Shown here: piece by piece, positions 25,098 through 36,900 of the stretch
How the letters are laid out: the number at the start of each line of letters is the position of its first letter
Position numbering within the stretch: position 1 is the first letter of the stretch
Assembly (NCBI GenBank): GCA_963969595.1
Contig: OZ018408.1
Coordinates: 26,412,108-26,476,107 of the forward strand
Length of the DNA: 64,000 nt
From: Neckera pumila
Lineage: Eukaryota; Streptophyta; Bryopsida; Hypnales; Neckeraceae
Direction of reading: 5' to 3'
Position numbers and translations under genes: made by a program
Notes under the pieces: model-generated
Database searches by the model: none
Told to the model about the DNA's origin: nothing
What the model saw: the letters and a program-made list of their open reading frames with translations, nothing else

Positions 25098-25559
25098 CCA
25101 ATGCTACTAGTAGCCTTAGAAAAAGGCAAATTCCATCCTTCCCAAAATACATCTACAACTTTCTAATAGATTTCCCCCTAATTGAATACTAATCCATTGG
25201 GTCTAATCTACATGTTTATTTTTGCATTTGGAAACACTAATTAGGTTTTAAAGGATCAAATTGGGGCTTAAAATTTTAGGATTTATACATAACAAGATGC
25301 TAAAATTTTATGGTGAATTAGCCCCTAATTAGTGCTCAAATTCCTATCTTTTAGTTTCAATTTTAATGTTTGAAAATTTGTTGGTTTTGTTGAATTTTTT
25401 TAGTCTTTGCTTAAGTAACAAATTATTTGTAATTAAGTTTGTACGATCAAACTATTTTTTATTTGATTAACTTAGATCCTTTAAATTCCAACCCCAATTT
25501 TTGAATTAATCAATCCCATAGTAATTACAATCTGATCGACCTCAACTTTCATCAAGTGC

Positions 25560-26000
25560 TATATGCACTTTAAGGTAAAGCCACCCATAACTGACCAAAT
25601 AAGGAATTCCAACATGATCTAAAGTAGGGAAGGCAAAACAAATATTTTTCAGAGGTACATCAATAGAAATTACAAGGATTGCAAAAAATTTGGTAATTTT
25701 ATTGCTTGAACTAAAATTATTAAGAATTTTCGGAAGCAAAAAGTGCTCTGGACCCATGTCCAACGTTTAGATTCTTCCAATTCTGATCATTCAATAAGTT
25801 TTTTCCTAATCATTATTTCCTATTTTCTTTCTCACAACTTAGGACATGTATCATATATTTATTAGTTCCAACCTTGAAAAGGAAAAATATAAACATTCTA
25901 AGCTTGGTCAAAAATATGTGCACCTATGGGTTGGAATAGGTCACTGGTCAAAAATGGGTGGCTCTACCTTATTTCTTTTCATTGGTCACAACACTTGTGA
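25560..26000. repeat. Dispersed repeat, copy 2
   Basis: The partner of 17380-17800 in the same orientation, sharing the landmarks listed there. A short open frame on the minus strand is present but no domain is recognised. Confidence 0.5.
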
Positions 26001-26536
26001 TGGCACCTCAACAACCTCTCTTACCGTTTGGGCTTGCTTACATTGATAAAGTGCCACATAAGTTGTCCCGTTGTAGCACCTTCATTGTCCCCTCAGCCAT
26101 GCTTTATTAATGTTGTCACCACCTAAGGTAAACCAGCCTAAAATCGCTAGCCATCTATTTCTGCTAAGGTACTTTTGGCTTCAATTCCGCCACCAAATCC
26201 ATCCAAGTCCATTCTCTTTCCTGACAAATTCAAAACATTAATGCCACAAAGGATAACGTATCAATCTTTCATTGGTCAATACTTAAGTGCTAATAGAGAC
26301 TTGGATGGATGGCTATGGGTTGTTGATAGGACGTATTCATGGGCAGTTTTGTAATTTTAGGACATTCCATTTAGAAATTCACGAGAAATTACAATTTTCA
26401 TCTGAAAATTATGATTCCACTTAGATTTTTTTTGTGAAACAACGGCACACCTTTGAAAAATATATTCATATTCCCTCTTGGAATTGGCCCTATGATATTC
26501 AAATTGCAAATCAAGGTGGTAGTAGGCTTGTCTACC
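26001..26536. other. Intergenic DNA, no gene seen
   Basis: The GC content is slightly higher between 26040 and 26340, but stops are frequent in all frames. Nothing can be assigned. Confidence 0.5.
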
Positions 26537-26540
26537 TTAA

Positions 26541-27114
26541 CCTTTTAAGGACTAAGGTTGATTTGGGGGGCAGGCGTAGTTTTTGCAAACATTTATGAAA
26601 AAGTGTTGTTTCATGCCCTCTTCAAAGATGTAATTTTTGATCAGATTATATAAATTAGACTATAGGTTAGATCCTTGAAGCAAACAAAAAATGAAAGTGA
26701 TCCAATGGTTCACACCCTTGTAATTACTCTTTGAAGATTGATGTGTTGTAAATACCTTTTGGTACTAGTTCTAATTAGTATTTGCTACAATTGGGCATAA
26801 ATTTGAGTATATGGTTTGAAAGTCAACCAAAAACCTTTTGGCTAATTCCTTTGTACATATATATAGTTGTCTTTTACATGAAATATACATTTTTCTTTGA
26901 AAACTCCAATATGAAAGGTTAGACCATTTCAAATTTAAACAAGCACAACTCACTAAATTTTGCACACATTATTTTGAAATTGGCTTTGTTAGGAGTATAT
27001 GAAAGCACTCTAATTGCATTTTCTGTGAGTTTTTTGAAATCGGATGTTCTATGAATAGTAGGAGACAAAAAGTTGTGAAATCCACCAAAAGGTGGTTGAC
27101 CGGTCCTTAAAGGG
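26541..27114. mobile_element. TTAA-flanked element F (574 bp), related ends
   Basis: The ends are CCTTTTAAGGACTAAGG and, from the other side, CCCTTTAAGGACCGGTC. TTAA lies directly outside both (26537-26540 and 27115-27118). The body is unrelated to copies A-E, so this is a second family using the same type of end and target. No coding capacity. Confidence 0.7.
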
Positions 27115-27118
27115 TTAA

Positions 27119-28685
27119 TTGGCCGTGAGATTGTTTCTTGAGATTGTTCCGCAACATCATAGGAGTTTCTTGGCACCAAATTCCCTTGTCAATGACTTTT
27201 GTCCTTGGACTTCAACTTCTTTGGTTCTTTGAGTAGCCAACAATCAATATATTTCCTCAAACTCATGTTAAATCTGAAAATATTTTTAATAGTACTTCCA
27301 CGTCCTTTACAATCCCAAGAAAATCTTGCATTTTAAAATCCTCTAATGCTACCTATTGTCAACTTTCATCATCGCAAGCTTGAAACACCAACATCACCAC
27401 CACCTACAGAAGATGTCAAATCATAGACATTGCAACTACAAGATCATTTGATGATTAATTCATGTTACCCTACAATGCATTTCCGGCCAATACAAGACGT
27501 TTGTGGTCTTTTTGATAATTCTAAAGTCTTTTTAGTCCTTAAATTGTGCTAAATAATATCCCTATCTTGTTAATACGGTTGGCGCCTATTTTTGTGGTTC
27601 AAAACATCTAACTTGTGGCTATAGTACTCCAACCTTGCTATTCTAGTATACAAACTTGCTCCAAAAACATTCAAAAACTCATTTTTGAAGCAGAAGATGT
27701 CATTTTTCTACTACACTTATACTTATTGATATAGTGTGATCTTTTTTAAGCAATCAAGGGTGAAAAGAAACTCCTATAGAAGCTAAGAAAAATTCACTAG
27801 AGATCAAAGTCAAGTCTACATTGCTTTTAAAGAATGTCTACATGCTAAAATGAAGTCAAGAGGTAAATGCTCTAAACTCCATCATGTGGGAGATTCAAGT
27901 CACTCAACTTTAAAAAAAATTAATCTCTTAACACACACATAAAAGGTATGGACTTTTTAGCTTTTGGGGACTCAAATGAGGTGTCAAAAGATACCTCCAA
28001 TTTGCAAAACCAAATACAGAAAGTCCCCAGAAGCGTCTTCCACGCTCCAAGCCTTTTAAACTAATTCCTTTCCTCCACATACTTGTAGCCCATAGCAAAT
28101 AACACCCTCACATGCCACATATGACTTGTTTTGAGGTCATGATAGTTACATGACATAAATTCAATACACCCTTCATGAGAGCTAATTGTTTGAATTCAAA
28201 TGGAGGGCATATGTGACTCCATTATAGATGGTCAATTTTTTTCTAATACTTTAAAATGTATTTGTCAAAAAAATTCAAATTTTGCATAGATGATGTATAG
28301 GAATCACTGAAAAAGTTCAACTAAAGATATATGATATGTAACCATATTTACATTTGTATTTATAGGAATATGTATCCATACATGTGTCATGTGTGTATTT
28401 ATGTATCTCTCTTTATGTACACATGAAAGGTATAAATTATTTCAAGAATCTTAGTGGCTCTTGTTTTTTTCAAGAAATGTTGTATTGCCAATTCTGACTA
28501 TATGACAATTTTTGAACATGCAAAGAATTTCTTGTAGATCTTTTTATTGTAAATAAAGAATAGACTTTTTCTCTATCAAAATCAGCAACAATTGAAATAG
28601 AAAAATTATAGCCATTTAAAAAATTGCTTCCCCCATTTGCCTTTTTGCATGGACTTTTGGAGGTTATGAACATACTATCCAGATT
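27119..28685. other. AT-rich intergenic DNA, no gene seen
   Basis: Short frames only. No transposon ends were recognised. Confidence 0.5.
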
Positions 28686-28895
28686 AGATACCTCCAAACC
28701 GCCACTTTTTCTCCTGTGTCCAGTTATTATTATTATTATAGTCAAATGTTTATATTTTTTTTATTGCCACTTCAAAGGCGGTTCCAACGCACTAAAAAAT
28801 GTGACATTTGAATACCGTATGCAAAAGTTATCAAGGAACAAAGTTTAATTTGGTTCTAAAATGGTTTCTTCCACATAGATACATAATTGATTTTG
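28686..28895. repeat. Repeat shared with 63118-63330
   Basis: Contains CCAAACCGCCAC, GGTTCCAACGCAC, GTATGCAAAAGTTAT, AAGGAACAAAG and TTTCTTCCACATAG in the same order and orientation as 63118-63330. It lies in the 3' flank of the AP2-like frame. The copies diverge just before that frame's stop codon region. Confidence 0.65.
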
Positions 28896-28956
28896 GAGAT
28901 GTATCCAAAGTGAAGATGGCAGTTTATTGTAAGTGGCACATTTTGGGGTGCCCACC

Positions 28957-31900
28957 TTATGGCATTGCATTCCATCTGGGTTCGTAAACTCCTGGAATTA
29001 AGCTCCATGCTTCATTGTTGGAGGGATTTTCAAAAGGTTTCGTATAAGGAAAATAAGAGTAATTCCAATGTTCATCTTGAACATTATATAAAGCAATCAT
29101 TGGATCAAAGCCAATAACTTTAATGGCTATATCACTTGCACTTCCCATTGCTTCCCATGGAGGCAAGTTGTGACTATACATTGTTATTTCATTGTCATTT
29201 ATATTGGTCTTTCTAAATAGTAGTGAGTATATTGACTTGGGCATAACACCTTGTGACAATACCTTATATGAACCTGTTGGGGTACCATCTGTATTTACAA
29301 CAACCTCAATGATAAACAATGTGTCCATTGCTTTTTCAAATTGTGCCTCTCGAGTTACTGCGTAGATCTTAGCATTGAACCCTATTTGAACAAGTTTGGG
29401 CGGCTCAACAACATTCACAGAGTAAAACTTCCCTGCTTTAGCAAAATCAATGATTAATTTTTGTCTTCGAGAAATGTGTGTGTTGAAATAGATTATAATT
29501 GGTTGTGAAATTTGTCCTTTTCCTAATTCTGGGTGGATTTGTACACCACCATAATAAATAGAATAGTTATGAATAACAAGATTTGGACGTCCTAATATTT
29601 TAGAAGGTGGGGCTACATTTAAAACTTTATCAAAATGCACCCAAGAATTTTTTATTGAGCAATATACTACCAGTGCAAGCTCTACACTTTTTATCGTTTC
29701 CATATTTTCTTGTATCACTTCCTCACAATGATATGTTCCTATCAAAATCAAGCGATAAGTTTTTCTTTCACTATCATAGAAGCTTAACCGAGCAATTTTT
29801 TCATGTAACACTTTTTGTGGAATTGGAGGTAACAATTTGATTCCTTGAGTTAGGGGATTTGTTACAATAATCATAGATTGATTTTTAGCTGTAATATAAT
29901 CAGTCATTGTCCAATAATGGTTATTAGATGTTAATAAGCTTTCCATTGGATTCATTGGATCACTCCATTGAGTTGGTTGTTTTCTTCCTTTTACAACAAG
30001 AAGCCCACCATCACTAGCAATAACTTTAGTGAAGCTTATCTCTAAATATCTGATGTTTGGAACATTCACCCATTGCTTTTGAATATCTTCAATGAAAGTA
30101 CAAGACAAATTCATTTTGTATTGGAAATAATCTAAGCCAAGAATACGTCTTTGTATGTTTGTTTCAGTAGAAATTGTAGCTACAACACATGGAAAATAGA
30201 ATTTGTATTCTTTCTTTTGTTTACATTCAAAGTCATCCAATTTGATATGAGATGGTGACCAAGTTGAAGCTCCATACTTCCCAAGAAGAAAATTTTCAAA
30301 GTTCAAATCGCATTCATCACTAGGCTTCTTAAATGATGCCCATAATGCATCAAGTTGTTCCAAGGGACATTCAATAAAATGTTTAGCTATATCTCTTGGC
30401 TGCATTTGTACATCCAAACTTTGGTTAGTACTATCAATTTGTGTCAAATTGTCAAGACTAATGTCCAACACATTTCCTTCAAATTGTACACTATTTTGCA
30501 TTAAATCATCTATGTCTAGGCTTAAATTGTTATTTTTTTCATGTGCATTGTTTTGAATTAGATTTGGAAGACTTCCATTTATGTTATCATTGTTGGTTTG
30601 TGTGTCATCAACTAAATGGAATGCATTTGATTCAATAATATTTTCATTATTTTGAATGTGAATTATAGAAGGAAGTGGCTCTGCTAATATTTGTTTAATG
30701 AGTTTCCAATCAAGTGCTTCATCTTGTTTATGTTTTTCAAGAAGGGATATAAAATTTTCTACATATGCTTGAGAATAATGTCCAGGACGGAAATTTGTCA
30801 AATAATTCCAACCTTTTATATACAAATTTATAAGGTCACAAAATATTGCAGGTATTTCTTTTGTGTCATATGGACCAATAGTTACAAAACTTTCAAATCC
30901 TTTTATTTTTCCTCCATGGTTTATAATACATCCTTCCCATAGCTTTTGGGTGTGCTTGTTTGTTATTTGGACATCATTAGAAGACCTGACACATTTTAGA
31001 CCTGACTCATTTTCAGAAAAGGCCAAAGACTGTCTCCTCAATGACCAAATATAATCTTTTTCACTCCAATTTTTCATTTCTTGTAAGTCATCATTATAAT
31101 CAGATATAGGAAAATGGAAATAATAATTATTGGTATTTTTATGATAGTTTAATTTTAAAGCTATTAAATCTCGAACCCTGGCAGCTTTCTCCACATTTGC
31201 ATAGTGTCCAATGGTCCACCTTCCAGTGTTTCTACTGTTTGGATTACTCATGGTTGCTTTCCAATATTTGCTTCTTACACTAGATACCCCTATTAATTTT
31301 TTCTGCACATTTTCTTTACGCGCATCTTTTTTAATTTCAATAATGGATTTTGGTTGATTTTTCTTATTATTTTCAATGGTAGAAACACTCTCTTGCACTA
31401 TTTCAGTCCTTAAAATGTTAGATTCATTTTTTTTTGTAGATGTAGGATCCTCTACATAAGAATTAAATGGCAGTGGCTCTTCTAAAATTCGTTTAATAAG
31501 ATCCCATTCATATGCTTTACTTTGTTCTTTTTTTTCAAGCAAAGCTACAAATTTTCTAACATCTAATTTATTATAGAGTCCTGGACGGAAATTAGTCATG
31601 TATTCCCATCCATGTAGATGCAAATTTACAAGATCACAAAATATAGCAGGTATTTCTTTTTGGGGATTTTTATCAACATGTATAATATTTTGGTATCCTT
31701 TCAATTTGCCACCAACATTACATATTTTTCCTTCCCACATTTGAGGTTTTTTGTTATTTTTTATGAGGTAAACACATTTAAAACCAGTATCCCCAGCTTT
31801 AAATGCTGATGATTGTCTATAAAGTGACCATATATAATCTCTTAAATTCCAATTTTCCATTTCTATCAAGTCATTACTATAATCAGATATAGGATAGTTT

Positions 31901-33096
31901 AATTCAAATTTTTTATCCTCATGCTTTTTAATTTTAAGAGCTACCAAATCTCGTACCCTAGCAGCTGCCTCAGCAGTTGCATATTGGCCAAGGGCCCAAT
32001 ACTTGCCATCTTTATAAAGTGACCTAGGCAATATTGCTACCCAATTTTTTTTCTTCTGATGTACTCCTACTAATTGTAGAGGAAGACTAGACAATTTTTC
32101 TTGATGTTTCTGAGTTGTTTTTGTATTATCATCTGTTTTTTCAAATGTAGGATGTTCTACATTATCATCATTCATCATTTCAACCAAAGAATTCAATGGA
32201 GTTTCATTGTTTGTTCCTTCAAGAACATCGTCAATCATTTTACTAGTGGAATCTTGTTGATTTATATTTGTTTCTTCAAAGTTTGATTGAGTTATTTCTA
32301 CATCATTGTTATTTGTGTATCCCTCATCACTAGCATCATTCATCATTTCAACAAAAGAAGTCCATTGAACTTCATCAATTTTTTCAATACCCATTTCATT
32401 TGAATTTTTTTCAAGGTTATTTTCAAATTCACTAAAAGATTGGTTAATATGTTCTACATATAACGGAGGAGGGAATGTAGAATTAGCAGTCATAATATAT
32501 TGCATCGATACATCATTTATATTATAATCATCTGTTGAAATATCCATAAGGTCATTTATGTCTTCATCATAATTAGAGAAATTTAGAGGAATTTTAGGAA
32601 CAATAGAAGTATCATTTGAATCTAGTATATCTTCAATCTGATTAGCATATGAGATATTAATAAGGCTAGTTTTAAGTTGATGCAGGATTGGTAAAGGTGA
32701 TTGTGCACGAGTTTCTATTGGTGATTGATGGAAAGGTGACGATGGAGAATTAGAAAGAGGAGTTCTTGCTCTTTTATTTGTAGGATCTTCATTGAATAAG
32801 GATTTGCTTAAATTCTTAGTTATATACAAGGGATTTGAAGTTTGAGTTCTTTTCCTTCTTTGAGATTTTGGCCATGACAAAACATGACTGCTTGGTTCTT
32901 GAGGTAGATTATTTATACTTGCATCACTTGCAAGTTTAAAATCTCTTGATGAATTTGGAGCTTTTGTATGATTTTTGGTCTTTTCATTTGGCATTGTATT
33001 TAAGTTCATTTGATGATTTTCTTCAAGAGTCGAGGTGGATGAATTAAGATTTGAATGATGGTTAATACAATGCAAATTAGAAACTTCATGGTTCAC
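28957..33096 (-). CDS. Divergent protein with four AP2-like domains and a propeller-like C-terminus (1379 codons open)
   Basis: Not a named family. Residues 343-402 and 601-663 each resemble an AP2 domain (GQYATAEAAARVRDLVALK and GHYANVEKAARVRDLIALK correspond to the conserved YxTxExAARAYDxAAxK stretch). Each is followed by a linker like that of double-AP2 AINTEGUMENTA-type proteins (DLQEMKNW..DYIWSLRRQS) and a second, weaker AP2-like part (438-503, 699-768) ending W..TNFRPG. So the whole AP2-linker-AP2 unit is duplicated. KSQRRKR (77-83) could be a nuclear signal. The N-terminus is Asn/Asp/Ser-rich, with a repeated VEMMND motif. Residues about 905-1379 (ASDGGLLVVKG, IVTNPLTQGIKLLPPIP) resemble the F-box-associated kelch-like propeller, but no F-box is evident. 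The frame opens with GTG and stays open upstream; an acceptor-like TATACAG at 33177-33183 suggests an earlier exon. Function unknown; a DNA-binding role is inference. Confidence 0.7.
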   Translation of the reverse strand: MNHEVSNLHCINHHSNLNSSTSTLEENHQMNLNTMPNEKTKNHTKAPNSSRDFKLASDASINNLPQEPSSHVLSWPKSQRRKRTQTSNPLYITKNLSKSLFNEDPTNKRARTPLSNSPSSPFHQSPIETRAQSPLPILHQLKTSLINISYANQIEDILDSNDTSIVPKIPLNFSNYDEDINDLMDISTDDYNINDVSMQYIMTANSTFPPPLYVEHINQSFSEFENNLEKNSNEMGIEKIDEVQWTSFVEMMNDASDEGYTNNNDVEITQSNFEETNINQQDSTSKMIDDVLEGTNNETPLNSLVEMMNDDNVEHPTFEKTDDNTKTTQKHQEKLSSLPLQLVGVHQKKKNWVAILPRSLYKDGKYWALGQYATAEAAARVRDLVALKIKKHEDKKFELNYPISDYSNDLIEMENWNLRDYIWSLYRQSSAFKAGDTGFKCVYLIKNNKKPQMWEGKICNVGGKLKGYQNIIHVDKNPQKEIPAIFCDLVNLHLHGWEYMTNFRPGLYNKLDVRKFVALLEKKEQSKAYEWDLIKRILEEPLPFNSYVEDPTSTKKNESNILRTEIVQESVSTIENNKKNQPKSIIEIKKDARKENVQKKLIGVSSVRSKYWKATMSNPNSRNTGRWTIGHYANVEKAARVRDLIALKLNYHKNTNNYYFHFPISDYNDDLQEMKNWSEKDYIWSLRRQSLAFSENESGLKCVRSSNDVQITNKHTQKLWEGCIINHGGKIKGFESFVTIGPYDTKEIPAIFCDLINLYIKGWNYLTNFRPGHYSQAYVENFISLLEKHKQDEALDWKLIKQILAEPLPSIIHIQNNENIIESNAFHLVDDTQTNNDNINGSLPNLIQNNAHEKNNNLSLDIDDLMQNSVQFEGNVLDISLDNLTQIDSTNQSLDVQMQPRDIAKHFIECPLEQLDALWASFKKPSDECDLNFENFLLGKYGASTWSPSHIKLDDFECKQKKEYKFYFPCVVATISTETNIQRRILGLDYFQYKMNLSCTFIEDIQKQWVNVPNIRYLEISFTKVIASDGGLLVVKGRKQPTQWSDPMNPMESLLTSNNHYWTMTDYITAKNQSMIIVTNPLTQGIKLLPPIPQKVLHEKIARLSFYDSERKTYRLILIGTYHCEEVIQENMETIKSVELALVVYCSIKNSWVHFDKVLNVAPPSKILGRPNLVIHNYSIYYGGVQIHPELGKGQISQPIIIYFNTHISRRQKLIIDFAKAGKFYSVNVVEPPKLVQIGFNAKIYAVTREAQFEKAMDTLFIIEVVVNTDGTPTGSYKVLSQGVMPKSIYSLLFRKTNINDNEITMYSHNLPPWEAMGSASDIAIKVIGFDPMIALYNVQDEHWNYSYFPYTKPFENPSNNEAWSLIPGVYEPRWNAMP

Positions 33097-33176
33097 ATAT
33101 ACATGGATTAGTGGTGGTATAACTTGTTCTACAGGTAGAAGTGAAGTTGATGATGATGGAGTGTAAAGTATTGATT

Positions 33177-36100
33177 CTGTATATATATTTTGAGGTAATA
33201 ACTAAAATAACATAGAATAGTAGGTTAATTACATCTAATTTATTATTCTGATTTTAAATAGTATTTTTAAAATCCAATCATTCATTTAAATCATTTTCAT
33301 CAAAATTAATATTTTAGTACTAAAGGATAAGATAACTTAATTATATACATTATTTGAACTTCAATAATATATATCATCAAATTATTTTGTCTTATTTATT
33401 AAATTTCTTATAGTATTAAGGGATTAAAATGTGCAAGATTTAACTTCATTCTTATTTTTTTGTCCCTTATGACTTTTCCATTCATTACACTTTGTTGTGT
33501 TGGATTACGTTTATCAAGCATAAATGAAAGGAAATAAAGAATGGGAAAAAAAATTTAACATGCAAAATGCTATTAATTTGTAAGCGATCCTAGACAACCA
33601 ATTTTCATGTATAAGTTTATCATATTCAAATTAGTTCCTTCAAAAATACAATGTTTGTACAACAATGCACAACCATATACTTAGAAATAATTACATCATA
33701 TGGCCAAGGTATTTAAAAATAATAGTTTGAAATTACTAAATCTTCTCTAGCATTTTTTTTCAAAATTAGAATATAAAAAATGCATTTAAACAATGATGGA
33801 GTATCTACTCAATTTAATCTTGAAGTCAAACAATCAAAATTTTGCTTGAGAATATAAACAAAATTCATCTCAAGAAATTTTATTTTTATATTCATTTTAT
33901 AAATACTAAAATGATTATCAACTTAGATGTAGAAGATGACTTCCAATGTAAAATTATACAACATTTAAAGTTGAAAAATTATATAAATAACCTTTCTTTC
34001 TTGATTGTTGTTTTCATTAAAAAAGTTTGTTTCCATATTTTGCAAAATACTGCAATTTTGAATATTGTCATTTAAATTTTTTTTATTTGAGTTCATAGTC
34101 ATAATCAATTTTTAAATTAAAGGTCTCTTTACTAGAATCTATATAATTAAAAATCACATTTTTGAAATAACATAAATCAATCTTGATTTAAAAGTGAAAG
34201 ATTTATCCTAGAATTAATTAATTCTTGTATATTTTCAACCATAAATATAACTTGAATTACAATATATGTCAAATTATTGTTATTTTGAAATTTGATAATT
34301 TAGAAATTTACTTAAAATATTTTTAAATAAAAACTTTAAAACTTTCATCTTCAACATTTTATAATAGGTTGATTTTTAGTTTTTGAAATATAAAGAATCA
34401 AAATTTAAAATATTTCAATTATTATTTTCTGAATTTTTGAATTTAATAAAAAGATACCACATAATTGTAGTCTTCAAATAATTATATAATTATGATTACA
34501 AAGATATTAGTTTAGTTGAATTCTTTCAAGATACAATGACAATGACACATGGAGTTTTTTAGTGCATTAAAAATCTGATATACATGCTTGTATATTATAA
34601 TAGATCGTTTTCATTAGATTATTCAAATGTTCCAATGTTTTGAATTAAAATATTATAAATATTTTTTAAATATTCAATTTAGCATTAAATATGGATTAAT
34701 TTATTAAAAACTATTGATATTTGTTTTTTGTTAATAGATGAAATGTACTTATATTTGTATGTTGAACAAATGAAGCAATATGAAATCTCGAAGGGCTAAA
34801 CTAAGAAACCTTTAGCAATGTGAAATAAAAATGTTAATCATATTTAAGTAATATATTTTCTATTTTATTTCTTTGTTTTTTACCTAAACAATTGAAATTG
34901 TGAATTAGCTATAGTGTCATGTGCAAGATAAACTATGACAAATTTATGGAGCAATAAATTATAAATTTTTTAATATTAATATCAATAATCTAATATCAAT
35001 TCAGTGAATTAAAATATCTCAACATACCAACATAAAAGTTTTAAATGCCAATGTAGATTCATCATCAAATTTAACTTTAAATATTAATTTTGTTATAAAG
35101 ATATTAATTTAAAAATATATATGAAATTATATTTATTGACAAAAAGTGATCAAATTTGTATAATTTATTATATATTATTTCAAATTTATAAAAAATTAAG
35201 ATTTTTATGAAGAAATTCAAGTATTAAATTAATTTTTTTTTATGAATAAAATATTTAAAAAACATTAGCTCTTTTTCTATTCAATTTTTAATAAGAGTGA
35301 AAAATAACTCTACATCTATATCCATAATTGAATTGTTTATTTTACAAAAAATTATTCAATAATTTCAAATCTATTAATTTAAAAATAATTCTACTACATA
35401 CATAGTCTTTTTACATCTATTGAATTAAATTTTCATTACTTAATTTATCAATTTATGAAAAGAAAACAATATTTTACAACATCAAATACAAAATATGAGG
35501 AATAATTGAACTGATGTGACTTTTGAGTGAGGATTTTGTAAGCAATTTTTGGAGTTTTCAAAGCTTAATAGAGATGATTATTAACCTTCAAATGCCTACT
35601 CAAGACTTGTTTTGATGCTTTTAAAGTGAATTTTGGACATTGTAGGAAATGAGCCATGAGAAGTTGCAAAAAAAACATAACTATCAAAAACATGATCCAA
35701 GGATTAGAAAAATTCAAATTTTTCTTCACTTACTGAAAACCTTAAATTTCAAAATGAAATAACAAACTTTAGACTATGGTCTTCAAACAAGAATTCAATG
35801 GCTAGATAAAATTGCCTTATATTTTATAAAAAAAATGATTTAAACTTCATTTATACTTATTCATTTTTTATTTCATTATTATCCTTATTTTTGTCTTATT
35901 TTAAACTATGCTTTTCATTTTTTTCTTTATCCACCAATTTACTTCTTAATTGAAGATCTTTGATTACTATATTCAATTAATTTTTTTAAATATTTTATTT
36001 TAATTATTATTATTAATAGTTTTTTATTTTTTCTAAACTTCTTTATTTTAGTTATTTTTAATATCTTTATTATTTTTCAATTCCTAATCCATACAAAATT

Positions 36101-36900
36101 GTTGATTTGGCTATAATACTTTAATTAATATCTTTAGTCAATACCATGCTGTAATCAATAGTTGATCTCATCATTTTGATCATTTATAAGTGATTTTATT
36201 ATCTAAAATTTCTTGTTTATCATTTCTACAGAATGGAATGGAGCTTCAGTTAAAACTTCTCTACTAGTAGATGAAGAAGATTTACAAAAAGAAGTATTCG
36301 AGCTTTTATATTAAACATTTATACCATTATGCTCTATAAATTCATATATATTATTTTTTTTTTAATCAAGATTAGGTTCTATTTTAAATTGAGCTTTGTC
36401 TTTGGAATTTATTTGTATATTTGATAATTTTATTTACATGTTTATTTGTCATTTTATAAATAAATAGATTAAAATTAAAACTTCATTATATTTTATCTTT
36501 CATCTTTCATAAATAATTAATCATTTGTCTGATATTCTTTTATAATAATCTATTATTCTATCGATACATTTGTATTGCTAAATTTTTTATTAAATTTTAT
36601 TATTATTATTATTATTTATTTATTATTATTTATTTAATCATTACCATTCAATGATTTAGAAAGGATGTATTCCTTTTTATTATTTATAATTCATTGTTAT
36701 ATTAGTGATTCTTTTTATGATTTTCATTATAAGAAGATTTTTCTATATGTATGACCATTTGCGTAAGGAATTGTTTTTGTGATATATAAAGACATATATA
36801 CATGACTTTTCTAAGGAACTCTAGACAAAATCTAATGAATAAATTGAGTGTCTAAATCATATCACTCATAAAAAAAACAAGCAATTGGCTACCAAAATAA
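33177..36900. other. Extremely AT-rich region upstream of the AP2-like gene
   Basis: By eye this is clearly more AT-rich than the rest of the window, with long runs of A, T and AT words and an (ATT)n microsatellite at 36597-36636. No gene is supported, apart from a short coding-like stretch on the plus strand at 36229-36312. It may hold the first intron and promoter of the AP2-like gene. Confidence 0.6.
36597..36636. repeat. (ATT)n microsatellite
   Basis: Repeated TTA units with two TTTA interruptions, about 40 bp. Confidence 0.85.

Noticed and set aside
29607..32286. Plus-strand frames opposite the AP2-like gene
   Set aside because: Short, Phe/Ile-rich reverse-complement shadows of the 4.1-kb frame.
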